Assembly: GCA_043770095.1 (NCBI GenBank)
Contig: JAYVIR010000083.1
Location: forward strand, 1-64,000
Reading direction: 5' to 3'
DNA: 64,000 bases
From: JBGSUZ01 sp043770095
GTDB lineage: Bacteria > Bacillota > Clostridia > Peptostreptococcales > Acidaminobacteraceae
The translations under genes and the position numbers were made by a program. Under the pieces are notes generated by a model, which saw nothing but the letters and a program-made list of their open reading frames with translations, ran no database searches and was not told where the DNA came from. Below, piece after piece: positions 1-8,256 of this stretch; the stretch's first letter is position 1, and the number at the start of each line of letters is the position of its first letter.

Positions 1-91
1 TTCCCATAAATAGATTCTCTCCTTTGACTGTTAAGTTCTATTATAAGCCATTCAGAGGATTTACTCTATTTAAGTTGTCCTATTTTTATTC

Positions 92-247
92 TAGCAGCAT
101 AGAGCTGATGGCATGTATGGTCAATACTGTGTAATTTTAGAAGATTATAATGCTGTAGTAACGATTACAGGACATTATGAGGCGTATGGAAAAGATGTGC
201 TACGTGCAATTTGGGAAGATATAATTCCGCATCTAAAACAGATGTAA
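92..247 (+). pseudogene. C-terminal remnant of a serine hydrolase (beta-lactamase family)
   Basis: An open frame without a start codon runs from the stop at 92-94 to TAA at 245-247. It reads RADGMYGQYCVILEDYN, then a segment ending IWEDIIPHLKQM. This resembles the extreme C-terminus of class C beta-lactamase-like serine hydrolases, where a G-Q-Y/F-C strand is followed by a final helix. The catalytic SxxK and YxN motifs would lie upstream and are absent here. The stretch 1-91 shows no in-frame continuation. I read it as the tail of a truncated gene in a decaying island. The family assignment rests on only about 50 residues. Confidence 0.5.
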
Positions 248-273
248 AAAACCGTATTTAGGTAATGGGGAGT

Positions 274-287
274 GAACCGTATCATAA
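274..287 (+). repeat. Intergenic junction motif, copy 1
   Basis: GAACCGTATCATAA lies 27 nt after the stop of the serine-hydrolase remnant. It matches the start of the longer motif at 1658-1676 and 3059-3077. All three sit shortly after a stop codon, between unrelated gene pieces. Confidence 0.4.
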
Positions 288-418
288 AAATTAATAACGC
301 TGTTGCATGATTATGAGTAGAAAAACTCAAATTATGTACTTAAAATCCGACTATTAATATGAAAAATATTGTATTTTACGATTATATCGAATACAATCAG
401 AAAAAAGGAGGTGGGTTT

Positions 419-1621
419 ATGATCATTCGAAAAAGTTATTTAGATAAACTCATTCAATATAGAGATAATGACTTTATCAAGGTCATTACAGGTGTTAGAC
501 GTTCAGGGAAGTCATCTCTACTTGCTTTGTTTAAAGAATACTTGCTTAATCTAGGCGTAGAAGAGAAGCAAATCATTGAAATAAATTATGAAAAGTTTCA
601 ATTTGATGATTTGAAAGAGGGTTCTAGCTTGCATGTATATTTGAAGGAGAAAAAGGTAGATGGGAAAAGGATGTATTTTCTCATTGACGAGGTTCAGGAA
701 TTATCAGAATGGGCAAAGGTTATCAATAGCCTTAGAGTTAGTTTTAATGCAGATATTTATGTAACGGGATCGAACTCTAGAATGTTTTCTGGAGAACACC
801 TTACTTACCTTTCTGGTCGCTATATTGAAATCAAAGTATTGCCATTGTCATTCAAAGAGTTTCTTGATTTTAAAGGTTATGAAGAACAAATGGCAGAAGA
901 CTATTTTAATGAATATCTTCGAATAGGTTCTTTTCCAGCAGTGAGTTTGGCTAGGCAGCAAGAGTTAGTTGAAGCAATATTATCTGGTTTATTTGATTCA
1001 ATTTTTACTAGAGATATCATTCTTAGGGGCAATATAAGAGATGAAGGTTCATTTTATAAAGTTGCCAAGTTTGTATTTGAAAATATAGGAAACAGTACGT
1101 CAGCAAATGCAATAAAAAACACAATGATATCAAGCGGTCATAAAATCACTTCTGATACAGTTGACAATTATCTGCAGCTGATGTGTGATGCTCATATGCT
1201 CTATCAATGTGAGCGTTACGATATACGGGGAAAAGAACGTTTGAAAACAAATGGGAAGTATTATGTTGTCGATACCGGATTGCGCAATAAACTTATTGGT
1301 TATAGACAAGGAAATTTGGGTCATGTGATTGAGAATATAGTGTTTCTACAACTTTTGCGGTTAGGATATGAAGTCAATGTAGGTAAAAATATGTCCTATG
1401 AAGTAGACTTCATTGCTGTAAAAGGAATGCATAGACTTTATTTTCAAGTGAGTTTATCCGCTTTAGATGAATTAACTTATGAAAGAGAAATGAATTCGTT
1501 GTTAAAAATTAATGATCAATATCCTAAATATTTGATTACGATGGATAAAATTGATTTGTCAAAAGATGGAATTATGCATGTGAATTTATTTGATTTCTTA
1601 TTGGAGAAAATAGATGTTTGA
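419..1621 (+). CDS. AAA-family ATPase with C-terminal DUF4143 domain
   Basis: This 400-aa protein matches the widespread bacterial AAA_14/DUF4143 ATPases, whose role is still unclear. A Walker A motif (GVRRSGKSS) is at residues 25-33 and a Walker B (YFLIDE) at 86-91. The sensor-like GSNS segment and the LSGRYIEIKVLPLSFKEF stretch typical of the family follow. The C-terminal third contains VIENIVFLQLLRLGYEV and a YEVDFIAV segment resembling the nuclease-like fold of DUF4143. I chose ATG 419 because AAGGAGGTGG sits just upstream; an earlier in-frame ATG at 359 lacks a site. The gene stands alone between two truncated genes. Such ATPases are frequent in accessory DNA, and a defence role would be speculative. 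Confidence 0.85.
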   Translation: MIIRKSYLDKLIQYRDNDFIKVITGVRRSGKSSLLALFKEYLLNLGVEEKQIIEINYEKFQFDDLKEGSSLHVYLKEKKVDGKRMYFLIDEVQELSEWAKVINSLRVSFNADIYVTGSNSRMFSGEHLTYLSGRYIEIKVLPLSFKEFLDFKGYEEQMAEDYFNEYLRIGSFPAVSLARQQELVEAILSGLFDSIFTRDIILRGNIRDEGSFYKVAKFVFENIGNSTSANAIKNTMISSGHKITSDTVDNYLQLMCDAHMLYQCERYDIRGKERLKTNGKYYVVDTGLRNKLIGYRQGNLGHVIENIVFLQLLRLGYEVNVGKNMSYEVDFIAVKGMHRLYFQVSLSALDELTYEREMNSLLKINDQYPKYLITMDKIDLSKDGIMHVNLFDFLLEKIDV

Positions 1622-1657
1622 TCAATTAGGAAAAACTGCAATCTGGTGTTGTATGGT

Positions 1658-1676
1658 GAAATGTATCATAAGTAAT
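1658..1676 (+). repeat. Intergenic junction motif, copy 2
   Basis: GAAATGTATCATAAGTAAT differs at a single base from the copy at 3059-3077. It lies 37 nt after the DUF4143 ATPase stop and immediately before a fragment that may be the left half of the phosphoesterase interrupted by the IS element. Confidence 0.5.
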
Positions 1677-1713
1677 TTGGAAATTGGTTTGAGAGAATTA
1701 GAAAAAAATAATT

Positions 1714-1729
1714 CTATATAAATCGTGAT
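1714..1729 (+). repeat. Left terminal inverted repeat of the IS630-type element
   Basis: CTATATAAATCGTGAT is the exact reverse complement of 2523-2538. The TA at 1715-1716 and at 2536-2537 would be the TA target duplication expected for IS630/Tc1-mariner elements. Confidence 0.8.
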
Positions 1730-2537
1730 AATGTTATTACAATTTAACGCATAACCTTTGAATTACTGATTCTGGAATTGTATTTACACGCTTAATAAAT
1801 GCTCTAACAACTATCTTGATTGCTTGAACCGTTGGGTAAAATGCATTGTTAATAGTGTCGTTTTTTAACCACCCTCATAGACCCTTAATTAAATTCAACT
1901 GCGGACTGTAAGGTGGCAAATACTTTAACGTCAGTCTATCTGCATGCTTTTCCAAGAATGGCTGCAGTAGTTTTGCATGATGAATCCTTGAATTATCAAG
2001 GATCATCACAATTTTTCCAGTAGAATAATTCTTCATAACTTTTTCTAGGAATCGAAGAAATGCATAAGCGTCATAGCGCTCTTCTTCGCTGCAAATTATT
2101 CGCCCAGTTTCATAGTCTAGTATTCCTAAAAGCTTTACGCCCCAATGCTTTCCTGTTCAGCACTTAAAAACTTAGGTTTTCCAGTGCTTTTGCCCATAAC
2201 TAGGCCTTCTAGACCATGCTGTTCGTATGCGTTGACGTAAGTTCCAACAGTGTGTCCAACAAGGTTTTGAGTTTTGGCAATAGCCTGGTTTGTGTATCCC
2301 TCTAAATGGTTGAAGATAACCATATAACGGATGTGCATGCGCTTATTATTATTGTCCTTAATTGCCTTCTTAAGTTGTTGCATTTGAGGACTATTTTCAT
2401 CGACTAAAGGGACTAAAATTTTTTTATTCATCAAATATCTACCACCTTAAATTCATAATACTAATAGATATTCGACATAAATACTGAAACTCCTTTTTGC
2501 ATTCAATTAATGCAAATTATTAATCACGATTTATATA
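1715..2537 (-). mobile_element. Decayed IS630-family insertion sequence
   Basis: The element is about 820 bp, bounded by perfect 16-bp inverted repeats with TA at both ends. It carries one broken transposase on the minus strand. It appears to have inserted into a metallophosphoesterase gene: coding sequence of that family resumes directly at the right end, and a possible fragment ends at the left end. It is shorter than a typical intact IS630 element (about 1.1-1.2 kb), which fits an internal deletion. It cannot move by itself. Confidence 0.8.
1737..2434 (-). pseudogene. IS630-family transposase, internally deleted and inactivated
   Basis: The N-terminal about 95 residues (from ATG at 2434) are the helix-turn-helix part, with the YTNQAIAK and VGHTVGTYVNAY segments. 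After AEQES the frame is lost. In another frame the DDE domain follows: HWGVKLLGILDYETG, then IVMILDNSRIHHAKLL and YLPPYSPQLNLIKGL, ending at the stop at 1737-1739. The region normally linking the HTH to the first catalytic Asp is missing. The conserved Glu of the N-x-IE motif reads Lys (NLIKGL), and the next Trp codon is TGA. It is therefore dead by three separate lesions: deletion, catalytic substitution and nonsense mutation. Confidence 0.8.
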
Positions 2538-2538
2538 G
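2523..2538 (+). repeat. Right terminal inverted repeat of the IS630-type element
   Basis: ATCACGATTTATATAG is the perfect reverse complement of the left repeat at 1714-1729. Confidence 0.8.
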
Positions 2539-3017
2539 CAAATGAATTAAATGATGATTGTGAGTATTATATTCTTTTTTCTCATCAGAGTCTGGCGAAC
2601 GAATACGCCCAAAGAGGCGTGTCCAATCGTGAGGAAGTAAGGACAATTCTTGAAAAGGCTAATGGAACGGGAAAGCGGGTTTTGATGTGCATGAATGGAC
2701 ATGACCATGGAGATGCAGCTGTAGAGATCAATGGAATCTGTTATTATACTCTAAATGCTATGTCTTATATATGGCATGGGTTAAAAGAAACTTACAACTA
2801 TTCAAAGGAAATCCATGAAAGATACCCAGGGCTAAAGGATATGATATTGTATCAAGATGGACTACATGCTATTGTAACAATAACTGGCGATGGACAACTT
2901 AAAATAGAGGGAATGAAAGGCAATTATCAAAATATAACACCAACTGATGTGGGCATATGGAATAACAGGTGGAATGGCGTTTCCATTGAACCGATTGTGT
3001 CATCAATAAATATGTAA
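2539..3017 (+). pseudogene. Metallophosphoesterase, 5' part removed by the IS insertion
   Basis: An open frame enters directly from the right end of the IS element. It reads through YYILFSHQSL, then NREEVRTILEKAN, then MCMNGHDHGD, and ends at 3017. The SHQ and GHDHGD histidine motifs are the metal ligands of the C-terminal half of calcineurin-like phosphoesterases. The N-terminal D-x-H and GD/GNH motifs are missing. A GTG at 2619 could open a 132-aa frame, but the homology-like reading clearly begins upstream of it, so I treat it as a remnant. A short segment before the IS (about 1677-1713, LEIGLRELEKNN) may be the displaced left part. Confidence 0.7.
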
Positions 3018-3058
3018 TGTAAATGAGCATAATCCTCAGTTCGTGGTCTTGTTACGCT

Positions 3059-3077
3059 GAAACGTATCATAAGTAAT
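3059..3077 (+). repeat. Intergenic junction motif, copy 3
   Basis: GAAACGTATCATAAGTAAT lies 42 nt after the phosphoesterase stop and before the next gene. It is identical to 1658-1676 except for one pyrimidine change. Confidence 0.5.
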
Positions 3078-3107
3078 AGATTAAATTATATTGGAGAGTT
3101 GATATTG

Positions 3108-3941
3108 ATGGATGATAAAGTACTATTTTGGTTACGAAAAACATGGTGGGCAGCGTTACTTATACTTGGATCAATATATTTGTGGGATAATTACTCAACA
3201 ATATCTACTAAGCCTACGTCATTTGACGTTGTAGTCATGTTAAGTACATTAGTCTTAGCATTTATGCCTATTGTTAGTGAAATTTCTGCTTTTGGCATGA
3301 GTATAAAAAAAGAGCTTGTTGATACAAAAAAAGAAATTAAAAATCAGGTTGCAGGCATTAGAACTGATATTTTTTCACTCGCAATTTCCAACGCAAATAT
3401 AGCTAATCAAAGTGTAGTTGTAAACAATAACGAAGCTGTTCCTATGAAAGAAGAAGTGCAACTAACGATAAAACAATCTACGGCAAGTATGGAAAACACT
3501 AGCGAATTGAAGTCTGAAATTGATTTGATAAATGAATTTCCGATAACAGAAAAGCAAATCTTTTTATATCAAGCGAGGTATGCACTTGAGCAGAAAATTG
3601 GACAAATTGCACAAATTACCGGGATTAAACCAATGCAGTCACTTGTTAAGACAGCCACAATAATTAGGCATAATGGATTTCTTTCATCACATGCTGATAT
3701 GCTAATAAATAAGGTATCGTCAATTTGTAATCGTGGTATTCACGGTGAAGTTGTAGATGATGAATATTTAGAGTACATAAAAATTGTTTTGAGAGAACTT
3801 GAAGAAGAATTTAAATTGATAGAAAATAAAGCAAAGAAAGACTCAGCTAGATTTGTGCATTGCTCCAGATGTGGGTATACTGGATCTTCAGCTTATGACA
3901 ATCATTGCCCTAACTGTGGATTTACATCTGACGATTATTGA
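3108..3941 (+). CDS. Membrane protein with C-terminal zinc ribbon, function unknown
   Basis: The 277-aa product begins with a tryptophan-rich hydrophobic helix (WWAALLILGSIYLW) and a second one (VVVMLSTLVLAFMPIV). A long charged, probably coiled cytoplasmic region follows. It ends in a double CxxC zinc ribbon (CSRCGYTG, then CPNCGF). I chose ATG 3108 because GGAGAG lies about 9 nt upstream; an in-frame TTG at 3099 is too close to that site. I do not recognise the family. Its layout, two N-terminal helices plus a soluble domain, recalls membrane-anchored accessory proteins of defence islands, but nothing proves this. It stands alone, flanked by remnants. Confidence 0.7.
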   Translation: MDDKVLFWLRKTWWAALLILGSIYLWDNYSTISTKPTSFDVVVMLSTLVLAFMPIVSEISAFGMSIKKELVDTKKEIKNQVAGIRTDIFSLAISNANIANQSVVVNNNEAVPMKEEVQLTIKQSTASMENTSELKSEIDLINEFPITEKQIFLYQARYALEQKIGQIAQITGIKPMQSLVKTATIIRHNGFLSSHADMLINKVSSICNRGIHGEVVDDEYLEYIKIVLRELEEEFKLIENKAKKDSARFVHCSRCGYTGSSAYDNHCPNCGFTSDDY

Positions 3942-4135
3942 GAGTATCATAGTAGAAAGAGATGATTCGAAATGTATACAGTATAATCCTATGATAGAGA
4001 AAATTTCAAGTGATAAGATGGCTACATAAATTTTTACCACTGTGATATTCATGTTTTGTTATACAATTACTTCCAATAAAAAACAACGACATTACGTAAG
4101 TTTCAGTAATGTTGTTGCAATATTCAACCAAAAAT

Positions 4136-4549
4136 CTAATAGATAGCATTAAAATCAGTATTCTTAAATAACTCTCTCGATTTTTGAATAGCATCATTTA
4201 ATTCGAACTCAGAAACAAATAATAAATCTGTTGAGATTTGCTTGATGTCATTCAGTTAGATCACAATGCTGTTAAAGTCTAAATCTGTAAATAAAGAAGT
4301 AAATGCTTTAAATTTACTCGAATCTTTATATAAAGGTAATATTCTTGAATCTTTAAAGCAGTTTAACTCTAGGGTCACTAAGGCTATTCCATTTAAATAT
4401 GCCAATTCTTTATTTAATGCAAGAAGTTCAATAGTTCTGTCAAATTTACTCTCAATTAAGCCCGATGATTCACCAATAATATTTATTTTAGCTTTAGATA
4501 CTAAAGTTCCAGTCTTAAGATTAAGGGGTATGCTAATAAATAGAGTCAT
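4136..4549 (-). pseudogene. Hypothetical protein remnant with an in-frame stop
   Basis: On the minus strand a frame from ATG 4549 encodes 97 residues ending DFNSIVI, then TAA at 4256-4258. It continues in the same frame for 39 more protein-like residues (LNDIKQISTDLL to LFKNTDFNAIY) to a second stop at 4136-4138. LFTDLDFNSI and LFKNTDFNAI look like related tails. The ATG has no recognisable ribosome binding site. I read this as a short gene broken by a nonsense mutation, possibly also truncated at the 5' end. The overlapping plus-strand frame 4266-4652 looks less protein-like. Family unknown. Confidence 0.35.
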
Positions 4550-4836
4550 GGGTTTGAGTGAATTGGTAGGAAATTACATGTTAAACCACTCATGCTATTT
4601 TCTTGAACAAAAATTTGTCCCATACTCAAAATTATGGAATGCAAACGTTTAGAAAATAGATGTGATTGTTGTTAAAAAGGATATGTTATTTAGTTGTGGA
4701 AATAATTCTGTTGGGATAATATAGAAGTATTGAATCGAGGATGTCTGAGCTATGTAAATATATGGGGTGATTTAGCCTATCCAGTTTTAAAGTATATATC
4801 CAGCGAGTGTTTAAAGTTCTATGTTAGGGGGTTGCT

Positions 4837-5595
4837 ATGTACAGTTTCATACCGGCTATAAGAACAGATCGTTATAGAGAAATAAAATCGTATAAAGATA
4901 AGAATTTTACATTTATTGACGAACAGAGATATCGATTAATTGATAATATTTTTATAGTTAAAGATGATTCAGTTCAGTATCAATACGAAGTGAGAGTTGA
5001 TTTTCCAGAAGTTAGATTTTTTATTATAAAGGATGGTTCTTCTATCTACTTGACCATTTATCAGCTATATGAATTGTTTAAGCAAGTATATGATTCAAAG
5101 AAAATTAGTCTAATATTTCACCTTAGACAATTAATGAAAACAAAAAAGAAAGAGCAATTTATCTATAAAGGCGTAATGTATGATATTCCTAAAACTAGAA
5201 AGTTTAGTTTAAATTATTGCGTTATAATACCAGATTCAAATTTGGAAATTACATTTAACGACTTATTTTATTTGCTTGTATTAATACAAGAAAAAAGTAA
5301 CTATCTTTGTAGTATTAGCAAGACAAAGAAGAAGTACTCAAATGGAATAATAAGATTATTAATTGCTCTTTTAGAGTCAAAAATTGATAACAAAAAACTG
5401 CAAAATATTGGCTGGAATAAAGACCAGAAGAATGATTTGTTTAAGTCAAATCAACTACAAAAAATTAAGAATGATAAAGCAAACTATAAAAAACATAACG
5501 CTATTGTTGAAAGAAAATACTATTTGACAGAAGAAGAATTGAGTTCTATACTTCTAAGTAAGAATCCTAGTATTTCGTCTATGACGAAGATTTAA
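4837..5595 (+). CDS. Unknown protein upstream of the reverse transcriptase
   Basis: This 252-aa product starts at ATG 4837 behind TAGGGGG. It is lysine-, isoleucine- and tyrosine-rich, with no transmembrane segment, signal peptide or motif that I recognise. Two moderately hydrophobic stretches (IYLTIYQLYELF and FNDLFYLLVLI) look like buried helices. The C-terminal part is basic and ends near LTEEELSSILLSKN. It lies 14 nt before the structured element at 5609-5700 and 137 nt before the reverse transcriptase, on the same strand, so the three probably form one unit. An accessory or effector role with the reverse transcriptase is inferred from position only. Confidence 0.7.
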   Translation: MYSFIPAIRTDRYREIKSYKDKNFTFIDEQRYRLIDNIFIVKDDSVQYQYEVRVDFPEVRFFIIKDGSSIYLTIYQLYELFKQVYDSKKISLIFHLRQLMKTKKKEQFIYKGVMYDIPKTRKFSLNYCVIIPDSNLEITFNDLFYLLVLIQEKSNYLCSISKTKKKYSNGIIRLLIALLESKIDNKKLQNIGWNKDQKNDLFKSNQLQKIKNDKANYKKHNAIVERKYYLTEEELSSILLSKNPSISSMTKI

Positions 5596-5608
5596 TAAGT
5601 GGTTATTC

Positions 5609-5700
5609 GCGGTAATAAGGTTGACTATAAGTCAGCCTTGCCTCGCTTCGCTAGCATGCACTCAGCGACGCACCCGCCATATAGTCCATCTTATTACCGC
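5609..5700 (+). ncRNA. Structured element, candidate ncRNA next to the reverse transcriptase
   Basis: Positions 5609-5628 and 5681-5700 are inverted copies matching at 18 of 20 positions, one difference being a G-U pair, so they can close a long terminal stem. Inside, 5619-5626 and 5630-5637 can form an alternative 8-bp hairpin with loop ATA. GCCTCGCT can pair with AGCGACGC (7 of 8). The core is G+C-rich against very A+T-rich surroundings. Terminal complementarity just upstream of a reverse transcriptase recalls the a1/a2 arms of retron msr-msd. At about 92 nt, however, it is short for a complete msr-msd. A transcription attenuator or a DNA-level site are alternatives. Confidence 0.5.
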
Positions 5701-5732
5701 TGTAGGATTCTTTTTAATTTTTGGAGGATAAT

Positions 5733-7709
5733 GTGTATAAATATTTAGAAGGTAAGCTTTCAATTGAACGTCCTATTGCTTTTCTTTGTGGTCCTTATTT
5801 TGACAAGAATAATCCAAATGATCGAAGAACCGTATTATTGAATTTTTTGGAGAACACATATAATAGTAGAGTAATATCACTAATAATTGACGATTTTCTA
5901 GTGCCGGAGAATATTCGTGATGAATCAATCAATATTCAACTTCTAGAAGAAGTATTTGCGGCTATATCAAATTGTACTTATATTTTTCTAGATACGATGT
6001 CAGCAGCATCAGAGTTGGGATTATTTGCAAACCATTCAACAAAAAATGAAATTCACGTGTTCCTACCCTATGCATCAGATATTCTTGATAATAAAGTTGG
6101 CTATTTTGTTAAAAACATTGTAATTGATCAAAATAAGGAAAAAATAAAACTCGATTACTACAGACCAAAAATTTTAAAAAGAGCTATAGCTACAGACTAT
6201 GTAGTTGAGCATTATGAATTTATCAATAGTAAGATACCTGATGAGATAGCTAACAGAATTAAGGAAAATTCATTTGAACTGAAAAATAACGTTGTAGTGA
6301 ATAATAGTTCATCGACACCTCATGATTTCGGTTGTATTAACTATGTTGTTAATAATAGTAAAATAGTTGCTAAATTGTCTATGAAAACATTGTTTTACTT
6401 AGTTGCTAGTTTTATTTATATTCACTTCAAAAAAGATGAGTTAAAGAATAAGAAGCTTATTAAATGTACAGATGAAATTATATCAGAAGTAATTGAAAAA
6501 CTTAAAAGCACTATTAGATATACAATTGACATACATGAATTTGGTGTAGATTTCAATACTTTTGAAATTGAAATAAAGAGTAATGTTAGTACAGATTTTC
6601 ACCAAGTAATAAAACACATTATAAAATTTATATCCCTCTATCATGAGAATGAACCTAGAAATGGTCATTTGTTTACTAATCAAAAGGATTCGTTCTTAAA
6701 AAACATACATGAAAACCAATATAAAGGCTTAGAGGTCTTAGCAATATCAGTTGAGAACTACAAGTTATTAGAGGATATTATTAGTAATTGGTCATTATAC
6801 TTTAATAAGTTCGAAATTTCAAAAAACAGAAAAACAAGAACACTTTACACATATATTGATTCAGAATTAGGTGAAAAAACTCGTAATTTACATAGATTCT
6901 TGCGAGAAGCGATTGAGAAAAATTTCATATACTCAACTTCTTCTTATGCATATCAAAAAGGTAAGTCAGTTGTTAGCTGTACTAGTGTACATTTGAACAG
7001 TAATTACTTCGTCAAGTTTGATATCAAGAGTTTTTTTAATAGTATAAATATAGATAAGCTCTGTTTTGTAGTAATGTCTAAACTAGGTATTGACGAAGCA
7101 TATTTTGATCAAATGAAAAAGATACTAAGAGCTTGCTCTATCGAAGATTCAGTTCAATTAGGTTTGAGTATGTCACCAGTTTTGTCTGAAATCTATTTGA
7201 GTGAGTTCGATTCAGTGATTGGCGAATATGCAGAATCTGCAAGTTTAGTTTATACAAGATATGCGGATGACATCTTGGTGTCCTCAACTTCCTTGTTAAG
7301 TACTGATGAAGTTAATAAAATTCAAGCTATTATAAAAGCTGCACTTAAACCATATGGCTTGAAAGTTAACAAAAGTAAATTCCGGACTGGTTCTATTGAT
7401 AGTATTGGTAAACACTTCAAGTATCTTGGTGTTAATATAGTTCAAAAGGAAGAGGGTCGTTATCTAACCGTTGGTAAAGCATATAAGAATTATGTAGCAA
7501 AACGGTACATGAAATACTTAAGTATTCGCAAAGATGATCCTGAAAATCATAAAAAACGATTTTATGAGTCACGGAGAATAGCTGGTCAGCTTTCTTATAT
7601 TAAGCAAATTGAAGGTATGGATGGCTATTGGCAGGTAATAGAAAGAATTAAGAAAAGTACAGGAGGGCGAGTTGATATTACAACTCCTCAAATTGAGTTC
7701 GGAGATTGA
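5733..7709 (+). CDS. Retron-like reverse transcriptase with N-terminal NDT-like domain
   Basis: The 658-aa product has two parts. Residues about 1-130 (PIAFLCGPYF, then CTYIFLDTMSAASELGLFANH and NEIHVFLPYAS) resemble the Rossmann-like fold of nucleoside 2-deoxyribosyltransferases or TIR-like NAD-binding effectors. From about residue 350 there is a reverse transcriptase domain: YFVKFDIKSFFNSI (motif A Asp), LSMSPVLSEIYL, then YTRYADDILVSS with catalytic YADD at about 510-513, and KYLGVNIV. The H of SCTSVH may match the retron NAxxH region; the retron VTG motif is not obvious. I chose GTG 5733 because GGAGG at 5723-5727 precedes it; TTG 5721 overlaps that site. The fusion suggests a retron or other defence reverse transcriptase carrying its own effector. 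The exact type is uncertain. Confidence 0.75.
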   Translation: MYKYLEGKLSIERPIAFLCGPYFDKNNPNDRRTVLLNFLENTYNSRVISLIIDDFLVPENIRDESINIQLLEEVFAAISNCTYIFLDTMSAASELGLFANHSTKNEIHVFLPYASDILDNKVGYFVKNIVIDQNKEKIKLDYYRPKILKRAIATDYVVEHYEFINSKIPDEIANRIKENSFELKNNVVVNNSSSTPHDFGCINYVVNNSKIVAKLSMKTLFYLVASFIYIHFKKDELKNKKLIKCTDEIISEVIEKLKSTIRYTIDIHEFGVDFNTFEIEIKSNVSTDFHQVIKHIIKFISLYHENEPRNGHLFTNQKDSFLKNIHENQYKGLEVLAISVENYKLLEDIISNWSLYFNKFEISKNRKTRTLYTYIDSELGEKTRNLHRFLREAIEKNFIYSTSSYAYQKGKSVVSCTSVHLNSNYFVKFDIKSFFNSINIDKLCFVVMSKLGIDEAYFDQMKKILRACSIEDSVQLGLSMSPVLSEIYLSEFDSVIGEYAESASLVYTRYADDILVSSTSLLSTDEVNKIQAIIKAALKPYGLKVNKSKFRTGSIDSIGKHFKYLGVNIVQKEEGRYLTVGKAYKNYVAKRYMKYLSIRKDDPENHKKRFYESRRIAGQLSYIKQIEGMDGYWQVIERIKKSTGGRVDITTPQIEFGD

Positions 7710-8256
7710 TCAAACTTATAGTGCTTTTGTGTACTTGCACATGAGTACAACTAAATCTGTTATTAAACTAGGTGCCCCTTTTCGAGAGACGTAATGTCAG
7801 TGCTAGACATACATTTAAAGAACCGACCTGCAGTACTGAGTGAACCACACCAACAACGTATCTATATTTTTCATCCACACAAATTGAGATTTGTAATAAA
7901 AATCTAAAAATACCTCAACCTGCCACTCAATAAAACAAAAAATCAAAACCTACAAAATAGCCCCACCATCGCCTAAAAACAGCCCCACCAACATTATTTC
8001 CACCCCACCTGCATAAACCTCAAACCAAGTGGGTATCCTACAAATAATTAACCAAATGTTAACCGCGGCTAAAACCGATGGCAAATATTCGCAAACATTT
8101 TCAAAAATGATGCGAAAATAAATATTGTAATGATTAGAATTGAATATTTGACTTGCCAAGAAGGTATACAAGCGTTAACATGGAATTAATATATTAAATA
8201 ATTGAATATTCGCGCAATTGACAAAGCTCTCGGTTCACTTGAAGGAGGAGATACAA
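7710..8256 (+). other. 547-bp intergenic region, C-rich and G-poor on the plus strand
   Basis: No convincing gene is seen. About 7905-8030 is strikingly poor in G, with repeated AGCCCCACCA (around 7961 and 7980) and CCACCCCACC. The minus strand therefore carries three spaced GGGG runs. A short hairpin (ATGTC/GACAT) lies near 7797. From about 8050 the sequence becomes ordinary A+T-rich leader for the next gene. It marks the border between the A+T-rich island and the tetrapyrrole region. Confidence 0.4.

Noticed and set aside
4266..4652. Plus-strand 128-aa coding frame
   Set aside because: No ribosome binding site. The overlapping minus-strand frame looks more protein-like and continues past its stop.
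5609..5700. Integron attC site
   Set aside because: The paired ends lack the GTTRRRY/RYYYAAC core sites, and no integron integrase is seen.
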